Numbered from the stretch's first letter, positions 42,513 through 53,384 are shown. The stretch: DNA of 64,000 bases from Candidula unifasciata (GCA_905116865.2 CAJHNH020002779.1:258501-322500), one strand, 5' to 3'. Translations and numbers: made by a program. Notes: a model not told the origin generated them from the letters alone.

Positions 42513-42734
42513 ATGTTTGACAGGAGTGCCATACTAGAGTGAAAAGCTGCCGGTAAGCGAGCAAGGTATAGACAGCAACTCAGCAACAACTGGCAGAAAT
42601 AATGGCAAGTGAGCAGGAAGAAGACAAAGAGATAAATGCCTAGATGACCTGGTCAGGTGTAAAGGAAAAGAGGGGGGGGGGGGGGACAACTCTAAGCAAT
42701 GGACAAACATCAATCTAACAGAGTGCACAACTAG
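42513..42734. other. Spacer between direct duplicates
   Basis: Contains a G14 run at 42673; no gene. Confidence 0.5.
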
Positions 42735-42904
42735 GTCAAGAAACAAAGTGTGTCAAAGAACCATTAATCACACCCCAGACTGATTAAATTACCTAATCAA
42801 GAGTGAAAACAATATCTAGAGCAGTCTTTAACCTTTTATGGTCCGCAGAACTATTTACCCCTTCATTTACACGAAACTCCATCAACTTTGGAACTGCATC
42901 CTTT
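42735..42904. repeat. Direct duplication, copy 2
   Basis: About 90% like 42352-42512, with about 20 extra bases near 42762 (CATTAATCACACC). Confidence 0.9.
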
Positions 42905-43022
42905 TGTGTGGCCGACGTAATGCTGACCACATTACCTAACTAGTTCCGATTGGCCTGTAAAAATTTGGGGTGCTCTTCCCATATGCCCGATGCGCCAAAG
43001 GCATCTTTACTTTACTATTTAT
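42905..43022 (+). mobile_element. SINE-B 3' fragment
   Basis: GCTGACCACATTACC, CCGATTGGCCTGTAAAAAT and CCCATATGCCCGATGCGCC, then a TTTACTTTAC tail. Confidence 0.7.
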
Positions 43023-43044
43023 CATTCAAAGTGTGTTCTCGAAC

Positions 43045-43300
43045 AATATCGTGAGGCCTCGGGGATGTGGTTTTTACAGAAGAATCCTTAGACAGCAAGG
43101 AAGAGCAACCTAGATGTTTTGTAAAAGGCCAGTGCTCGAAAACAACTTATCACAAACATCAGAAAGAGACGGTCATAGTTTTATGTTTGTAATGTTATGA
43201 GAAGAGGGAAACTGGAACATTTTGTGATTACTGGACAGATATAGAAACACAGGAAGACAGCGCGAGAAGATTCTTGACAGTATGTTACATGGAGGGAGGT
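43045..43300 (+). pseudogene. Non-LTR RT C-terminal fragment
   Basis: Nucleotide homolog of 26230-26490 (GAGGCCTCGGGGATGTGG; CAACTTATCACAAACATC; GTTATGAGAAGAGGGAAAC). Frames are broken in several places. Followed directly by a Rep1 copy. Confidence 0.75.
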
Positions 43301-43307
43301 CAACGCA

Positions 43308-43602
43308 CGAACTTCTTCTTCTTCGCGTTCACCAGCTGTAAACTCTGGCGGAAGGTTCTGGTTGCTCATCCAATACTGAACTGCAGTCCTGCTCCAGAAG
43401 CTGAGTGTTGCGTGTGCATCAGTTTTACAGATCTCATTCTCTTGAATACACACTGTTGGTTCCTTGCCTCTCCGGCAGATGCACTCCGACTTCAAAGGAA
43501 GCTTCCCAATTAGTCGACTCTTACGACATGCTTTTGGGGAGGCAGTGGGTCTATTCTTGTTTTCCCCACAATAGGGCCCCGGAACCCACACGGGGACGCA
43601 CG
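43308..43602 (-). mobile_element. Rep1, full-length with open conceptual frame
   Basis: CTTCTTCTTCTTCGCG then TTCACCAGCTGTAAACTC through CCGGAACCCACACGGGG. The minus frame reads KEPTVCIQENEICKTDAHAT, LSFWSRTAVQYWMSNQNLPP and EFTAGEREEEE without a stop and is continuous with Rep7 upstream. There is no evidence of expression; I treat it as a repeat. Confidence 0.88.
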
Positions 43603-43603
43603 A

Positions 43604-43678
43604 ACTGATACACGCAGCTGCGGATCGCAGATTGTGGAGAGGCATGATCGCCCACACCAGTCGGCAAGGCACTCGAAT
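43604..43678 (+). repeat. Rep7 short module
   Basis: GATTGTGGAGAGGCATGATC and CAGTCGGCAAGGCAC match 27888-27957. Confidence 0.65.
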
Positions 43679-43815
43679 TAGTAGCATATCTTTCACAGGA
43701 CCATTACCAGCATTTTTTGTCTGTTTGCGATTCTACTAGGCAATTTTTCATCAGTAGTTTGCATAATTGGCTCTCGGTACCACTATTAAATCCAAAGCAA
43801 AGTGATTTGCTGCAG
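43679..43815. other. No recognisable feature
   Basis: Short spacer. Confidence 0.4.
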
Positions 43816-43817
43816 GA

Positions 43818-44107
43818 AACTTCGGCTCTTATTCGCATTTACCGGCTTTAAACTCTGGCGGAAAGTACTGGTTGTTCGTTCACTTCTGGACTCTAGTCCT
43901 GTTCTAGAAACTGAGTGTTCTGTGTACATTCATTTTACAGGTCTGACTCATTTCCATGCAGCAGACTGTTGGTTCCTTACCTCTCAGGCATATGTACCAC
44001 GATTTCGAAGGAAGCTCCCAATTAGTCGACTCTTACCACAAACATTTGGACAGACAGTGGGTCTATTTTTGTTTTCCCAACAATGGGGCCCTGGAACCCA
44101 CACGGAG
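43818..44107 (-). mobile_element. Rep1, full-length
   Basis: CGGCTTTAAACTCTGGCGG, CTGTTGGTTCCTTACC, CAATTAGTCGACTCTTACC and TGGAACCCACACGG. The second of two minus copies about 500 bp apart. Lacks the GAA tail. Confidence 0.82.
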
Positions 44108-44470
44108 AAGATATCTTTAGGATCAATGTGAAGTTTGAGACAACTGATAAGTTTGACAAAAATAAAACTGTGCTGAGCTGTAGCTGCTCTTGAAATAGAA
44201 ACAGTATTCAGATTCATAATTTCTCTTCAACCCTTCTGGGTTCAATGGAGTATAAAGTGTGTTATTTTAGATCATGAATAAATGTTTTTCCTACAGAAGC
44301 CTCAAGTCCAGCAGTTCAAATGCTGAACTCTCATTTAGAAGACCCACTGTATGATCATGGAGATAACTGGTTATTTCCAAAGCACTCACATGAGTAGCAG
44401 AACAAATGGCCACAGATGCAGTAATTGTTTTAGACTCCATGAACATGCTTCAAAAAAATCACAACAGGTA
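44108..44470. other. No recognisable feature
   Basis: Possibly the upstream part of the RNase H-bearing element, but not readable. Confidence 0.4.
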
Positions 44471-44935
44471 ATTTGTGCTATAACTGGATTGAAAGGCTTC
44501 AGAAGTTACAGTTAACCTCCATCATTTGGATCTACGAACCTTGGTATGCAGGAGTAAACAGTAATGAAAGAGCTGATCAGATGGCAGGTAATGCAACAAT
44601 GCAAATGAGAATGAGCACATCCTGTGCTGATATCGCTGCAGGGACTGGGCTGGAGGATAATGGTGAATCTCGGACGCCAATACGATTACGTGGACGCTAA
44701 TACGATTACGGGATCTGAGAGTCAGGCTTGGTGAAGCAGCTCTATGCTCTCTTCGAGGTCAAGATAGGATATAGTATAACCAACCTCTCATGGGAACAAT
44801 TAGTAGAGTTACCTTGTGGTGGCTGCTGTACTGGAGGACTAAGCACGGATGGAAATGCCCAATGTGCAATTTCACCGATTGTGAAAGCATAACAAAACAT
44901 ATACTTTTATTATTTCAATACTGTACAGAAAATTT
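44471..44935 (+). pseudogene. RNase H domain and C-terminal region of a non-LTR retrotransposon
   Basis: IIWIYEPWYAGVNSNERADQ then MAGNATMQMRM keeps the GVxxNERADQMAG core; the preceding PGH is changed to PWY, removing the usual histidine. Downstream, ITNLSWEQLVELPCG is the same segment as YYNQLLMGTISRGTF at 39.8 kb in a shifted frame. A small duplication (TACGATTACG) lies at 44681-44709. Confidence 0.8.
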
Positions 44936-44947
44936 AATTACAAGCTG

Positions 44948-45172
44948 ACTGACTGACTTTCGACCCCACCAGGACATCACACAAGCGATAAACACCCGAT
45001 GACACAAAGTGTCATAATGTTGATGAGGATCACCATGGGGAGGTCCCTGAAACTGCGTTCAGCCATTAGGCCATATTTATGGCCTGGCTATATTGCGTCC
45101 CCTGGCAAGAGCCAGGGTGGGGCTTCGAAATAGAGAAAAATTGCATCTCACAAGGAGATGACTGGATTTTTA
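44948..45172 (+). repeat. Rep2 copy
   Basis: CACCAGGACATCACACAAGC, GATAAACACCCGATGACAC, GCCATATTTATGGCCTGGC and AGAGCCAGGGTGGGGCTTC. Ends near CACAAGGAGATGAC. Confidence 0.88.
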
Positions 45173-45509
45173 ATAATTACAAGCTTCAAACCACTGAGAT
45201 AATATTGTGCTGTCAATCACCATTCCTGTCAGTACAATAATTTACCACACTGCAGCCTTTAAATAAGTGACAAATTTAATTATTAGTAATTTTCATTGCA
45301 ATATTGATCAACTGTCTCAAAGTTCTCAAATACCAGTTAATAATGTTCGATATCATTACGACACGGGTCATAAAAAGGCAAGTTGGCAGCAGATTATCTT
45401 ACATTGATTCTAATAGTGGCATATAAGCACTGACTGTTCAAGACAATAGCAAACAGTCACCAAATTCTGAGGTCCATTCACAAAGCCCTGCAAAGGAAAC
45501 CCAACTACA
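45173..45509. other. No recognisable feature
   Basis: AT-rich unique sequence. Confidence 0.4.
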
Positions 45510-46080
45510 GTGTGTTTCAACAGTTGTGTCCTAACACTTTAACAAATATCTCAAAAACTGATGTACAGATCAACATGTTTATTGATTTCTAAAAGCTGCT
45601 ATTTCTTTATTTTTTGTCTGACTAATCATTTGTGTACCCCTAAAAAAATACAGAATATACGGTAATATACACACGCATAGAGATTGTTTGGAAATGAATT
45701 CACATCTGCAGCGATTCAGGGTGGGGTTTTTTTTTCATAGCCTATTCTGCACACAATGAAAAATCCACAACTCATGGTTGGCTTATGCTGGAAATGACGA
45801 ACTGAGAGTAAATTGCCTTCAAAATGCGCACAATCTGACATTTTGAAAAGTTGCCGTTACTCAATTAACTGTAAGCATGCTGACTGGTTGCTTTGTATCA
45901 GGGTATGTATTTCGTACAGTGTAAAAGGCAAAATGAAAACTAGATGTCTGTTTTTTAAATTATTCCAATGACATGATTATTAATAGGTTTCTTGTCAAAT
46001 TGCAAAATCTTACACAGAACGATTACTGAGTTACACATTTTTAAAGTTTGGCACCACTTTTGGAAGAGACTGTGACTAGC
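45510..46080 (+). mobile_element. Rep5, uninterrupted copy
   Basis: Aligns piecewise with 36975-38340: TTTAACAAATATCTCAAAAA, AATATACGGTAATATACAC, AGGCAAAATGAAAACTAG, ATTATTAATAGGTTTC and ACACATTTTTAAAGTTTG. It gives the ancestral order without insertions. No ORF is preserved. Confidence 0.75.
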
Positions 46081-46194
46081 AGGAGGAGGGAAAAACTGGA
46101 GGGTGTAGGGACAATTAATAATAAACTACATTCACCAAATGGTGCCTGCACAGAATAAAGGGAATTAAATGATATGATAAAATCACTGACATAG
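46081..46194. other. No recognisable feature
   Basis: Short spacer. Confidence 0.4.
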
Positions 46195-46625
46195 AGTTTC
46201 TGAAAAGAACTAAACAAGTTCCAGCGGACTAAGAGGTGAAGAAAATACGCTAGCATTGGATAGGGCACAGGCTGAGAAAATCTGAGAACAATATAACTAG
46301 AATTTTTTTGCACTGGAACCCACAGCGGCACAGAAATAAAGGAAGACCAAAAAACACATGGAGATGGGAGCTGGAGAGTGAAGTTAAAAAGATGGGAAGG
46401 ACATGGGAAGAGCTGCATGCAATAGCGAAGGAAAGAACGGCTTGGCATGAGCTGGTTATGGGCCTATGCTCCATTGGGGGGTTAGAAAGGCAGAAGAAGA
46501 AGTGTAGGGGGCAATGGGAAATGAATGTGAAAAAATTCAGAGACAAGATGTTAGTCTGGCATCATGGCATGGAAGAACCTCTCTATCAGAAATAACTGAT
46601 AGCACATGTGACAGAGAGCTGCGGA
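46195..46625 (+). pseudogene. Non-LTR RT C-terminal fragment
   Basis: LHWNPQRHRNKGRPKNTWRW, ELESEVKKMGRTWEELHAIA and LVMGLCSIGG form a typical LINE C-terminal tail, open for about 95 codons from 46308; the upstream WIGHRLRKSENN is in another frame. The minus-strand element at 63520-63967 has the same ending. No catalytic core. Confidence 0.82.
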
Positions 46626-46734
46626 CGGAACTGATAACCAAAGGACTACAGGAAGATTATGCATTTAGCATTTGGTAAAGAAAACAACTGTGCTAAATGA
46701 CAGAAACAAAATAATAATAATAAAACTCAGGGTC
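46626..46734. other. Spacer with ATA-rich end
   Basis: AATAATAATAATAAAA at 46710 may be the 3' simple tail of the preceding element. Confidence 0.4.
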
Positions 46735-47010
46735 TCCTTCTATGGGTTCCTAGGCCAGTTGTAGGGAGAACAAAAACACACTTACTACCTTTAGGACAAG
46801 TATGTCGTATGAGTTGACTAACTGGGGGCATCCTTTGAAGTCAGAGCAAATCTGCCTTAGAGGCATAGAACCAACAGTCTGCATACAAATAAGCCAGATC
46901 TGTGAAACAGATGCACATAACACTCAGGTTCTGGAACAACACTAAAGTCAGAAGATGGACAAACATTCACAACTTTCTGCATGAGTTTACAGTTAAATAT
47001 GAAGAAAATG
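46735..47010 (+). mobile_element. Rep1, full-length but diverged
   Basis: TATGGGTTCCTAGGCCAG, GAGTTGACTAACTGGGGGC, AGAACCAACAGTCTGCATAC and GAGTTTACAGTTAAATATG. It ends in GAAGAAAATGAAG. Confidence 0.75.
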
Positions 47011-47314
47011 AAGATATTCAGGGCTGTTTTTTCAAAGCCAAAAAGAAAATGGCTGAAAGAAAAATCTGGCGATCTCTCTGGTAAACCCCAAAGAAGAAGC
47101 AGATTGACTAGGTGAGCAAGCTTTTTTTTCAAGGAAGAAAAGGTACCAGTACTCACCACAAAGTGTCTAAAATCGGTGCCGATGTTCACTTCAGTGTCTA
47201 TTGCAGTAGCACTAAAAAAATTGATGCTCAAACCAGGTGTCAAACTGTGTACCATTGTGTACTCCCAGAAAAAAGGCAGGTACACGTAATGTTAGTCTTC
47301 CCATGCCTCGCTCA
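47011..47314. other. Short shared repeats, no gene
   Basis: GCGATCTCTCTGGTAAAC at 47068 recurs at about 13490, and the GTACTCACCACAAAGTGTC area at 47149 resembles 55868-55890. No protein is supported. Confidence 0.4.
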
Positions 47315-47568
47315 TATACACTGATTGGTAGTCCCTAAAGTTGCTTTCGCGTGAGGTATATTACAGCACGCCAGCGCTTTTAACACTCCAAAAATATGGA
47401 GAAACTGGGTCTAACACAACCACCCTAGAGATTGCTGCAACCTATGTCACAGACATTCTCTTTCTCAGAATAAAAACATAAATGCAAGACAACGCAAAAA
47501 GCAAACAACAAAGCGGGACACACCCATAGCCTTCGGGAAAGTTGACCAACCCAACAAACCTGTGAATG
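47315..47568 (-). repeat. Rep3 copy
   Basis: CAGCGCTTTTAACACTCC, GCAACCTATGTCACAGAC, CAGAATAAAAACATAAATGC and AAAGCGGGACACACCC. Confidence 0.8.
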
Positions 47569-47724
47569 AAAAGTGACCTACTCTATTTGGGGAGATTAAT
47601 ATTACTTTAACCAAAAGGCCCTGATAATACTGAACATTACTAAACCAAACAGTTCTGCAAAAAGTAAGTGAATATATGGTACGCCATCTGATAATGCCTG
47701 CCACAGAGAGTCATGCTCAAGAAA
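47569..47724. other. No recognisable feature
   Basis: Short spacer. Confidence 0.4.
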
Positions 47725-47880
47725 TAGAATGAACACAGAACAAGGGGAAGACCGTGCAAAATATGGAATGAGTGCATCAAAAACAGCCTCAGAGAAACGA
47801 AGATCAACCTAACTAATACATCAAAAAGAGCATTTAAAAGATCTTTCCACCTTACCTAAAAATTCAAGAAAAGAAATAGA
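47725..47880 (+). pseudogene. Possible non-LTR RT C-terminal scrap
   Basis: NRMNTEQGEDRAKYGMSASK in one frame or HRTRGRPCKIWNECIKNSLR in another; the latter contains GRPxKxWNECIKxSL, a LINE C-terminal pattern. About 50 codons only. Confidence 0.5.
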
Positions 47881-48164
47881 GAAGGAGAAGAAGAATTCTG
47901 ATTACTACTTGGGGCAAGAAATATGAACTCTAAAGGACTCGCAAAGTGAATATATGACTTAGCTTATGCCAACGGACAACACATTTAAGAAAGCTCATGA
48001 GAACTGCAGGAGAAATGAAAAGTATATCACGGAACAAACATTAATTATAAGTACCGCAGAAACTTAATTATCCAGCTCGCGATTATCGGGACTCTTGTTT
48101 TATCCAGCCTTTTTTTTTTTAAATCTCACTAAAGAAATAAGAAATAATTTACTTTCCCTTACAA
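47881..48164. other. No recognisable feature
   Basis: Unique-looking AT-rich sequence. Confidence 0.4.
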
Positions 48165-48165
48165 C

Positions 48166-48226
48166 AGCCTAGGACTGTTGGGATTGGTTCTGCAACGTCC
48201 TGTGAAGGATACGCAACTAACCTAGT
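48166..48226 (+). mobile_element. SINE-A 3' fragment
   Basis: TTGGGATTGGTTCTGCAACG and TCCTGTGAAGGATACGC. Confidence 0.7.
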
Positions 48227-48284
48227 GGTTGCAAGTATGCCTCATGTGATTTTATTTTTCCTACAGCTAAGGTAGACATGACAA

Positions 48285-48385
48285 TATTTTATGATGACAA
48301 TTAAAATAAATATGAAGAGAGTTAAATACAAGGGATCTTATGCTGATGACATAATTCTAACGGGTGCCAAAATCTGATCTTAAAA
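48285..48385 (+). pseudogene. RT motif C fragment (YADD)
   Basis: The frame GSYADDIILTGAKI carries the complete YADD catalytic box of reverse transcriptase. Flanking nucleotides (TGACAATTAAAATAAATATG; GAGTTAAATACAA) are shared with 50662-50745. Only about 30 codons survive. Confidence 0.65.
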
Positions 48386-48675
48386 TGTGAACATTTTTAC
48401 TTTTGTACTTCCACTTTCCATAATAAATGTTTAAAGCAGTCAGTACAATACATAAGAAACATTTATAAAGTACTAGGCTGTACTAAACAGTCAGAAAATA
48501 TGAATAAGAGTGAGTCTTGGTATAAAAAGCGTGCTTTTAATTATATGGGTGAGGTGGAAACTGAGCATTTATAGAGCTCTGGCATATACACATTTTTTTT
48601 TTTATCTGGCCTATCCTTCTGCTAGATACTGCAGGGTCTACTATAATACTGCATAGCAAAATTACGAAAAGAAAA
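48386..48675. other. No recognisable feature
   Basis: AT-rich sequence. Confidence 0.4.
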
Positions 48676-48735
48676 TCACCAAACTCCCAGTTAGTTGACT
48701 CTTACGATATGCTTTTGGGTTGGCAGTGGGTGCTC
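48676..48735 (-). mobile_element. Rep1 5' fragment
   Basis: CCCAGTTAGTTGACTCTTAC and GCTTTTGGGTTGGCAGTGGG. Confidence 0.65.
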
Positions 48736-48784
48736 AAATGTGAAACAGGGGGATTGAGGAAACAAAGATGTCTAAGGGAAAATC

Positions 48785-48944
48785 TAAGGTCCTTCTTCTT
48801 CGCGTTCACCGACTTTAAACTCCAGTGAAAAATTCCGATTGTTCGTCCACTTCTGGACTGCAGTCTTGTTCCAGCACATGAGTGTTGCGTGTGCATCCGT
48901 TTGACAGATCTGACAAATTTGTATGCAGACTGTTGGTTCCTTTT
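48785..48944 (-). mobile_element. Rep1 3' half, fused to Rep2
   Basis: CCTTCTTCTTCGCGTTCACC to GCAGACTGTTGGTTCCTTTT. It changes directly into Rep2 at 48945, so one recombined or inserted into the other. The conceptual frame spans both repeats (KEPTVCIQICQ...). Confidence 0.8.
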
Positions 48945-49115
48945 GAAGCCCCACCCTGGCTTTTGCCAGGGGCCCTAAAATATAGCCGGGCCTGAAAGAG
49001 GACCAAGCGGCTGAACGGGGTTTCCGTGACCTCTCTGCAGGTAATTCTCTTTGGCATGGTGGCACTTTTGTGTCACCGGGTGTTTATCGCTTGTGTGACG
49101 TCCTGGTAAGTACAA
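48945..49115 (-). repeat. Rep2 copy
   Basis: GAAGCCCCACCCTGGCTTTT, CAGGGGCCCTAAAATATAGC and CACCGGGTGTTTATCGCTTG. The GTCATCCC end is missing at the fusion. Confidence 0.82.
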
Positions 49116-49159
49116 CTTACATTCATGCCATGAAGCTTACTAGCCATTTTGGTGCTAGA

Positions 49160-49402
49160 ACACTATGCAGGAGTGGCATAGGCGGTATATATATGATACA
49201 CCAGCCAGCACTCTGTGGGTGATGTGATCAACATCAGGTCGGTCGCCTTTACTTCCCAGGACTTTACCTTGTGTGCATTTTAGGATAGGTCATCTTGGGA
49301 GCCAAGGTCATTGTAATTTGTTTTTAATTGGGTTTCATGTGGATTTGAACATACGACCTTTGGCCCTGATACAAGCATCTTGCTGTTACACCATGCAGGT
49401 TC
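49160..49402 (-). mobile_element. SINE-B, diverged
   Basis: CAGCACTCTGTGGGTGATG, GTCGCCTTTACTTCCCAGG and the head complement GGATTTGAACATACGACC. Confidence 0.75.
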
Positions 49403-49494
49403 CTGATATCACATGTGCCATATCCTCAATTTTCATTTTGTAATGGTCGTTTCTGATATTAAAATGTGAATATCACCACTTATAAATAACATCG

Positions 49495-49778
49495 AGGCTT
49501 CCCTCCTTGTTTACCGGTTGTAAACTCGGAAAAAGTCTTTTTGTCCACTTTTTGACTTTAGTCTTGTTCCAGACCATGAGTGTTGCGTGCACATCCATTT
49601 AACAAATCTGAATAAATTGTATGCAGATTGTTGGTTGGTTCCTTGTCTCTCGAGCAGATTCACTCCGACTTCGAAGGAAGCTCCCAGTTAGTCGACTCTT
49701 ACGACATGCTTTTTGGGCAGGCAGTGGGTCTATTGTTGTGTTCCCTACAATGGGGTCCCGGAACCCACACGGGGAAGT
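49495..49778 (-). mobile_element. Rep1, full-length
   Basis: CGGTTGTAAACTCGG, ATTGTTGGTTGGTTCCTTG (a 4-bp GGTT duplication), CCCAGTTAGTCGACTC and CCCGGAACCCACACGG. Confidence 0.85.
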
Positions 49779-50660
49779 AGTAGAAGTGATAGCAGTAAAG
49801 AGACATCATAATGCTGTTCAACCCCTGTGACTTATATTTTGGATATACAGAGGTTTGTTATCAGATATTAGTTTGTCTGATAGTTGGCTACTTAATATTC
49901 CATAATTACTAATTAAATTAGTGATAGATATCACATATTATACTATAGGATTATCCAGTTAAAAGTAAAATATAAATGTTTAGTGCAACTTTTAAAAAAA
50001 AAACTGATTTTACATTTTGTTATATGTATATAAGCTACATCTGAAGTCATTTGGATTATTACTAAATATAAGTACTATAACAATAAAATTTAAAAGCCAA
50101 GTCATTTAATACTTAATCTTATTGAAAATCTTTACAAAACAGACATTACCATAGATAAATAGAACCATCTAAAAAGTAATAAAAATAATTATAAAAAATC
50201 TACACAATTAAAAAGTAAAATGAACAAAGCACGGGATAAATCAACAAACAAATAAAGAAATCATCTAATAATCACAGTAACCCACACACAAAAATCTACC
50301 CTAATTACCTGAAATAATTCAATTATATAAACAAAAGAAATTGAATAGAATTAATGTAGTATTTACTATAGTGCCGTACCTTTGAAAAAATAATAATGAC
50401 TCCTTCTTCTACTGCTTAACTACAGCCGTCTTAAAGTTAAAATAAACCAAATACTCCCCCAGCATTTAGGCAAAGAAGAAAGCAAATATCTCAATGATTG
50501 TATTTTGTCTTTTTCCAGAATTTGCATGACTGGTTTGTTTGATCGGAATCATGCCACCTTTTTCTACAAACACTTGCTGAACAAGCCGTCAGTAGTAATT
50601 AGACACAATGAATATCGTCAAAATAAACAAAGCAGCTTGATTTTAAATGTAATATCTTAA
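49779..50660. other. AT-rich region without recognisable gene
   Basis: About 880 bp, strongly A/T-rich, no repeat family and no long frame. Confidence 0.5.
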
Positions 50661-50661
50661 A

Positions 50662-50745
50662 ATGACAATTAAAATAAACATGCAGAGGGTTAAATACAAC
50701 TGACCTTATGCTGATGACATAATTCAAACCGGTGGCACACAAAAA
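50662..50745 (+). pseudogene. RT motif C fragment (YADD)
   Basis: PYADDIIQTGGT with flanks TGACAATTAAAATAAACATG and GGGTTAAATACAA, as at 48285-48385. Confidence 0.62.
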
Positions 50746-50905
50746 AGGAAACAGACAGTGGTGGAGAAGGTACCTCTGAGAACAAAGCCGCCCACTGTCA
50801 CGCTGTTTCGTTCCGTTTATTTGTCCGTGACATATTTTTAACTGTTTAGCAAATCCGCCAATGATATACGGGTAAGGAGAATATACAAGGAAGTATAGAA
50901 ATGGT

Positions 50906-50938
50906 AGGAGGAGGAGGAGGAAGAAGAAGAAGAAGAAG

Positions 50939-50970
<32 letters not shown>

Positions 50971-51004
50971 GAAGAAGAAGAAAAACAAGAAGAAGAAGAA
51001 AGAG
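50906..51004. repeat. (GAA)n tract
   Basis: GGA/GAA triplets, about 30 units with a GTA interruption. Confidence 0.95.
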
Positions 51005-51034
51005 ACGAGGCCATTTAGTATCAGTAGTTGTTGT

Positions 51035-51287
51035 AGTACTGGTGGCGGTGGTTGTAATAGTGGTGGCAGTGGTTGTAATAGTGGTGGCAGTGGTTGTAAT
51101 AGTGGTGGCGGTGGTTGTAATAGTGGTGGCAGTGGTTGTAATAGTGGTGGCAGTGGTTGTAATAGTGGTGGCGGTGGTTGTAATAGTGGTGGCGGTGGTT
51201 GTAATAGTGGTGGCAGTGGTTGTAATAGTGGTGGCAGTGGTTGTAGTAGTGGTGGCAGTGGTTGTAGTAGTGGTGGCAGTGGTTGAA
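51035..51287. repeat. 21-bp minisatellite
   Basis: GTGGTGGCAGTGGTTGTAAT (plus one base) repeats about 12 times with CGG/CAG and TAATA/TAGTA alternation. The unit is a multiple of 3, so a minus frame reads LLQPLPP repeatedly inside a 291-codon frame that also spans SINE-B sequence; not considered a gene. Confidence 0.93.
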
Positions 51288-51290
51288 GTA

Positions 51291-51560
51291 TGAGAGTCAC
51301 CGTGATGTAGAGGCTAAACGCTCGCCTGCGGATCGGGAGATCTTGGACTCGGGTCCTGAAGGAACCGGGCTTTCTTAAAAAATGACCCTGGCTCCCAGGT
51401 CGACCTAGCCTTGATTGGGTACCAGGTACAGTCCTGGGAGGTGTAGGCGGCCGGTGAGATGTTGACTCCATCACTCACATTGTGCCGATTGGTCTATAAA
51501 ATATAGATCTAGCCCTATATGCCCAATACGTATGAAGACGTGAAAAGGGGTCTTTTACTT
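51291..51560 (+). mobile_element. SINE-B, full-length
   Basis: CACCGTGATGTAGAGGC (A-box area), CCCAGGTCGACCTAGCCTTG, ATTGGGTACCAGGTACAG and ATAGATCTAGCCCTATATG then a T-rich tail. It sits inside triplet-repeat DNA (GTGGCAGTGG on the left, AGTGGTAGTCG on the right). Confidence 0.88.
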
Positions 51561-51780
51561 GACTTTTAGTGGTAGTCGTATTAGTAGAAGCAGCAGTAAT
51601 AGTGGTAGTGTTTGCTGGTGGTTATAACAATGAAAGAAGCAGACATAGTAGTAGTAGCAGCAGCACCAGTAGTAGTCGTGGTGATGGTGCAGGCGGTAGT
51701 TGTAGTAAAAGCAGGAAATGAAATAGTAGCAGCAGCTGCTGCTGCTAAAGTAGTAGCAGCAGCAAGAGCAGTAGAAGCAA
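51561..51780. repeat. Imperfect GTA/CAG triplet region
   Basis: Mixed GTA, GCA, CAG and GCT triplets leading into the pure TAG array. Confidence 0.7.
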
Positions 51781-51948
<168 letters not shown>

Positions 51949-52017
51949 ATGTTGTAGTAGTGGAAACATAAAACGAAGAAAGCGATGAAGACTAGTAGTT
52001 GTAGTGGTGATGATGGT

Positions 52018-52155
52018 GGTGGAAGAAGAAGAAGAAGAAGAAGAAGAAGAAGAAGAAGAAGAAGAAGAAGAAGAAGAAGAAGAAGAAGAAGAAGAAGAAG
52101 AACAACAACAACAACAACAAAAGCAGCAACAACAACAACAACAACAACGAAGAAA
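52018..52155. repeat. (GAA)n-(CAA)n compound repeat
   Basis: About 27 GAA units followed by CAA/CAG-like units to about 52150. Confidence 0.97.
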
Positions 52156-52199
52156 ACATCTAACCGAGGTGGATCATCACAATAGTATTCGCCTTGGCA

Positions 52200-52756
52200 A
52201 TTATTCATTGAAACAAACAAAAAAGGACATTAGCAAAAAGAAATGGCTAAAACGATGTCTTCAATAAGATGCGCAAGTTACTGACAGCTAGAGAAATAAA
52301 CAACACACAGAAAACGAGAATTGTAAAATGTCATGTATACTCTGTCCTGCTAAATGGTACAGAAACATGGACAATGAACAAGCAACTAGAAAATCGAATT
52401 GAGGCTCTGGAGATGTGGGTATACAGAAGTATAGGTCTTATTTCATGGGGGAAGGGGGAGGAGCAGTCTAAAACAGAGGGTCTGGCAAGGCTACACATGA
52501 AAAGAGAATTACTGAAAGAAATGGAAAAGAGACAATTGAAATAGTTACGCCCCATTCAAAGACGAAACACACTTTTAAAAACCATACTGGAGGGAAAGGT
52601 CGAAGGTAAGAAAGCAAGAGGTAGGCAGCGATACAAGTGGGAGGACAACATGAAGAGATGAACGGGCAGCAGTCTGAGAGTCTACAACCAGGACGTGAGA
52701 CAGAGAGTGCTGGAGATCCATTGCACCCAACCTTCATTGTGGAGACGAGACCTGCT
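52200..52756 (+). pseudogene. Non-LTR RT C-terminal region, longest copy in the window
   Basis: MRKLLTAREINNTQKTRIVK, LLNGTETWTMNKQLENRIEA and LEMWVYRSI are open to a TAG at 52542. The same frame then continues IQRRNTLLKTILEGKVEG, KKARGRQRYKWEDNMKR, a TGA, and SSLRVYNQDVRQRVLEIHC. So two in-frame stops but no frameshift over about 160 codons. The order matches LINE C-terminal regions of the RTE/CR1-like type. The RT core and endonuclease are absent. A (TTGA)n tract follows at once. Confidence 0.87.
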
Positions 52757-53046
<290 letters not shown>

Positions 53047-53149
53047 GCAGATAAGGAACGCCGCTTACTATTCTCGAAAAAAGTCACTCAGACAAAATGA
53101 AGCAGAATAGACAGGGCAATTTGAAATTTGATTTGAAAAAGTTCGAGAA

Positions 53150-53368
53150 TTGCTAACTAGACCTGATCCAGAAACTAAGTGTTGCACACCCGTTTCACAA
53201 GTCTGATTCATTTGCATGCAGACTGTCGGTCCCTTGCCTCTCAGGAATATACACATGCGACTTTGAAGGAAGCTCCCAATTAGTAGACTCTTGCGACATG
53301 CTCTTGGTCAGGCAGTGAGTCTGTTTTTGTTTTCCCTGCAACAGGGCTCCGGAACCCCCACGGGGAAG
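53150..53368 (-). mobile_element. Rep1, lacking its 3' end
   Basis: GCATGCAGACTGTCGGTCCC, AATTAGTAGACTCTTGCG and CTCCGGAACCCCCACGGGG. Confidence 0.8.
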
Positions 53369-53384
53369 TTAAAGGTATGAGTTG

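Noticed and set aside
44471..44700. Host RNase H gene
   Set aside because: Lacks the N-terminal catalytic residues, has substitutions at the PGH motif and sits in LINE debris with homologs at 39.6 and 53.5 kb.
50599..51474. 291-codon proline/leucine-rich frame
   Set aside because: Fusion of a reverse-complement SINE-B and triplet repeats.
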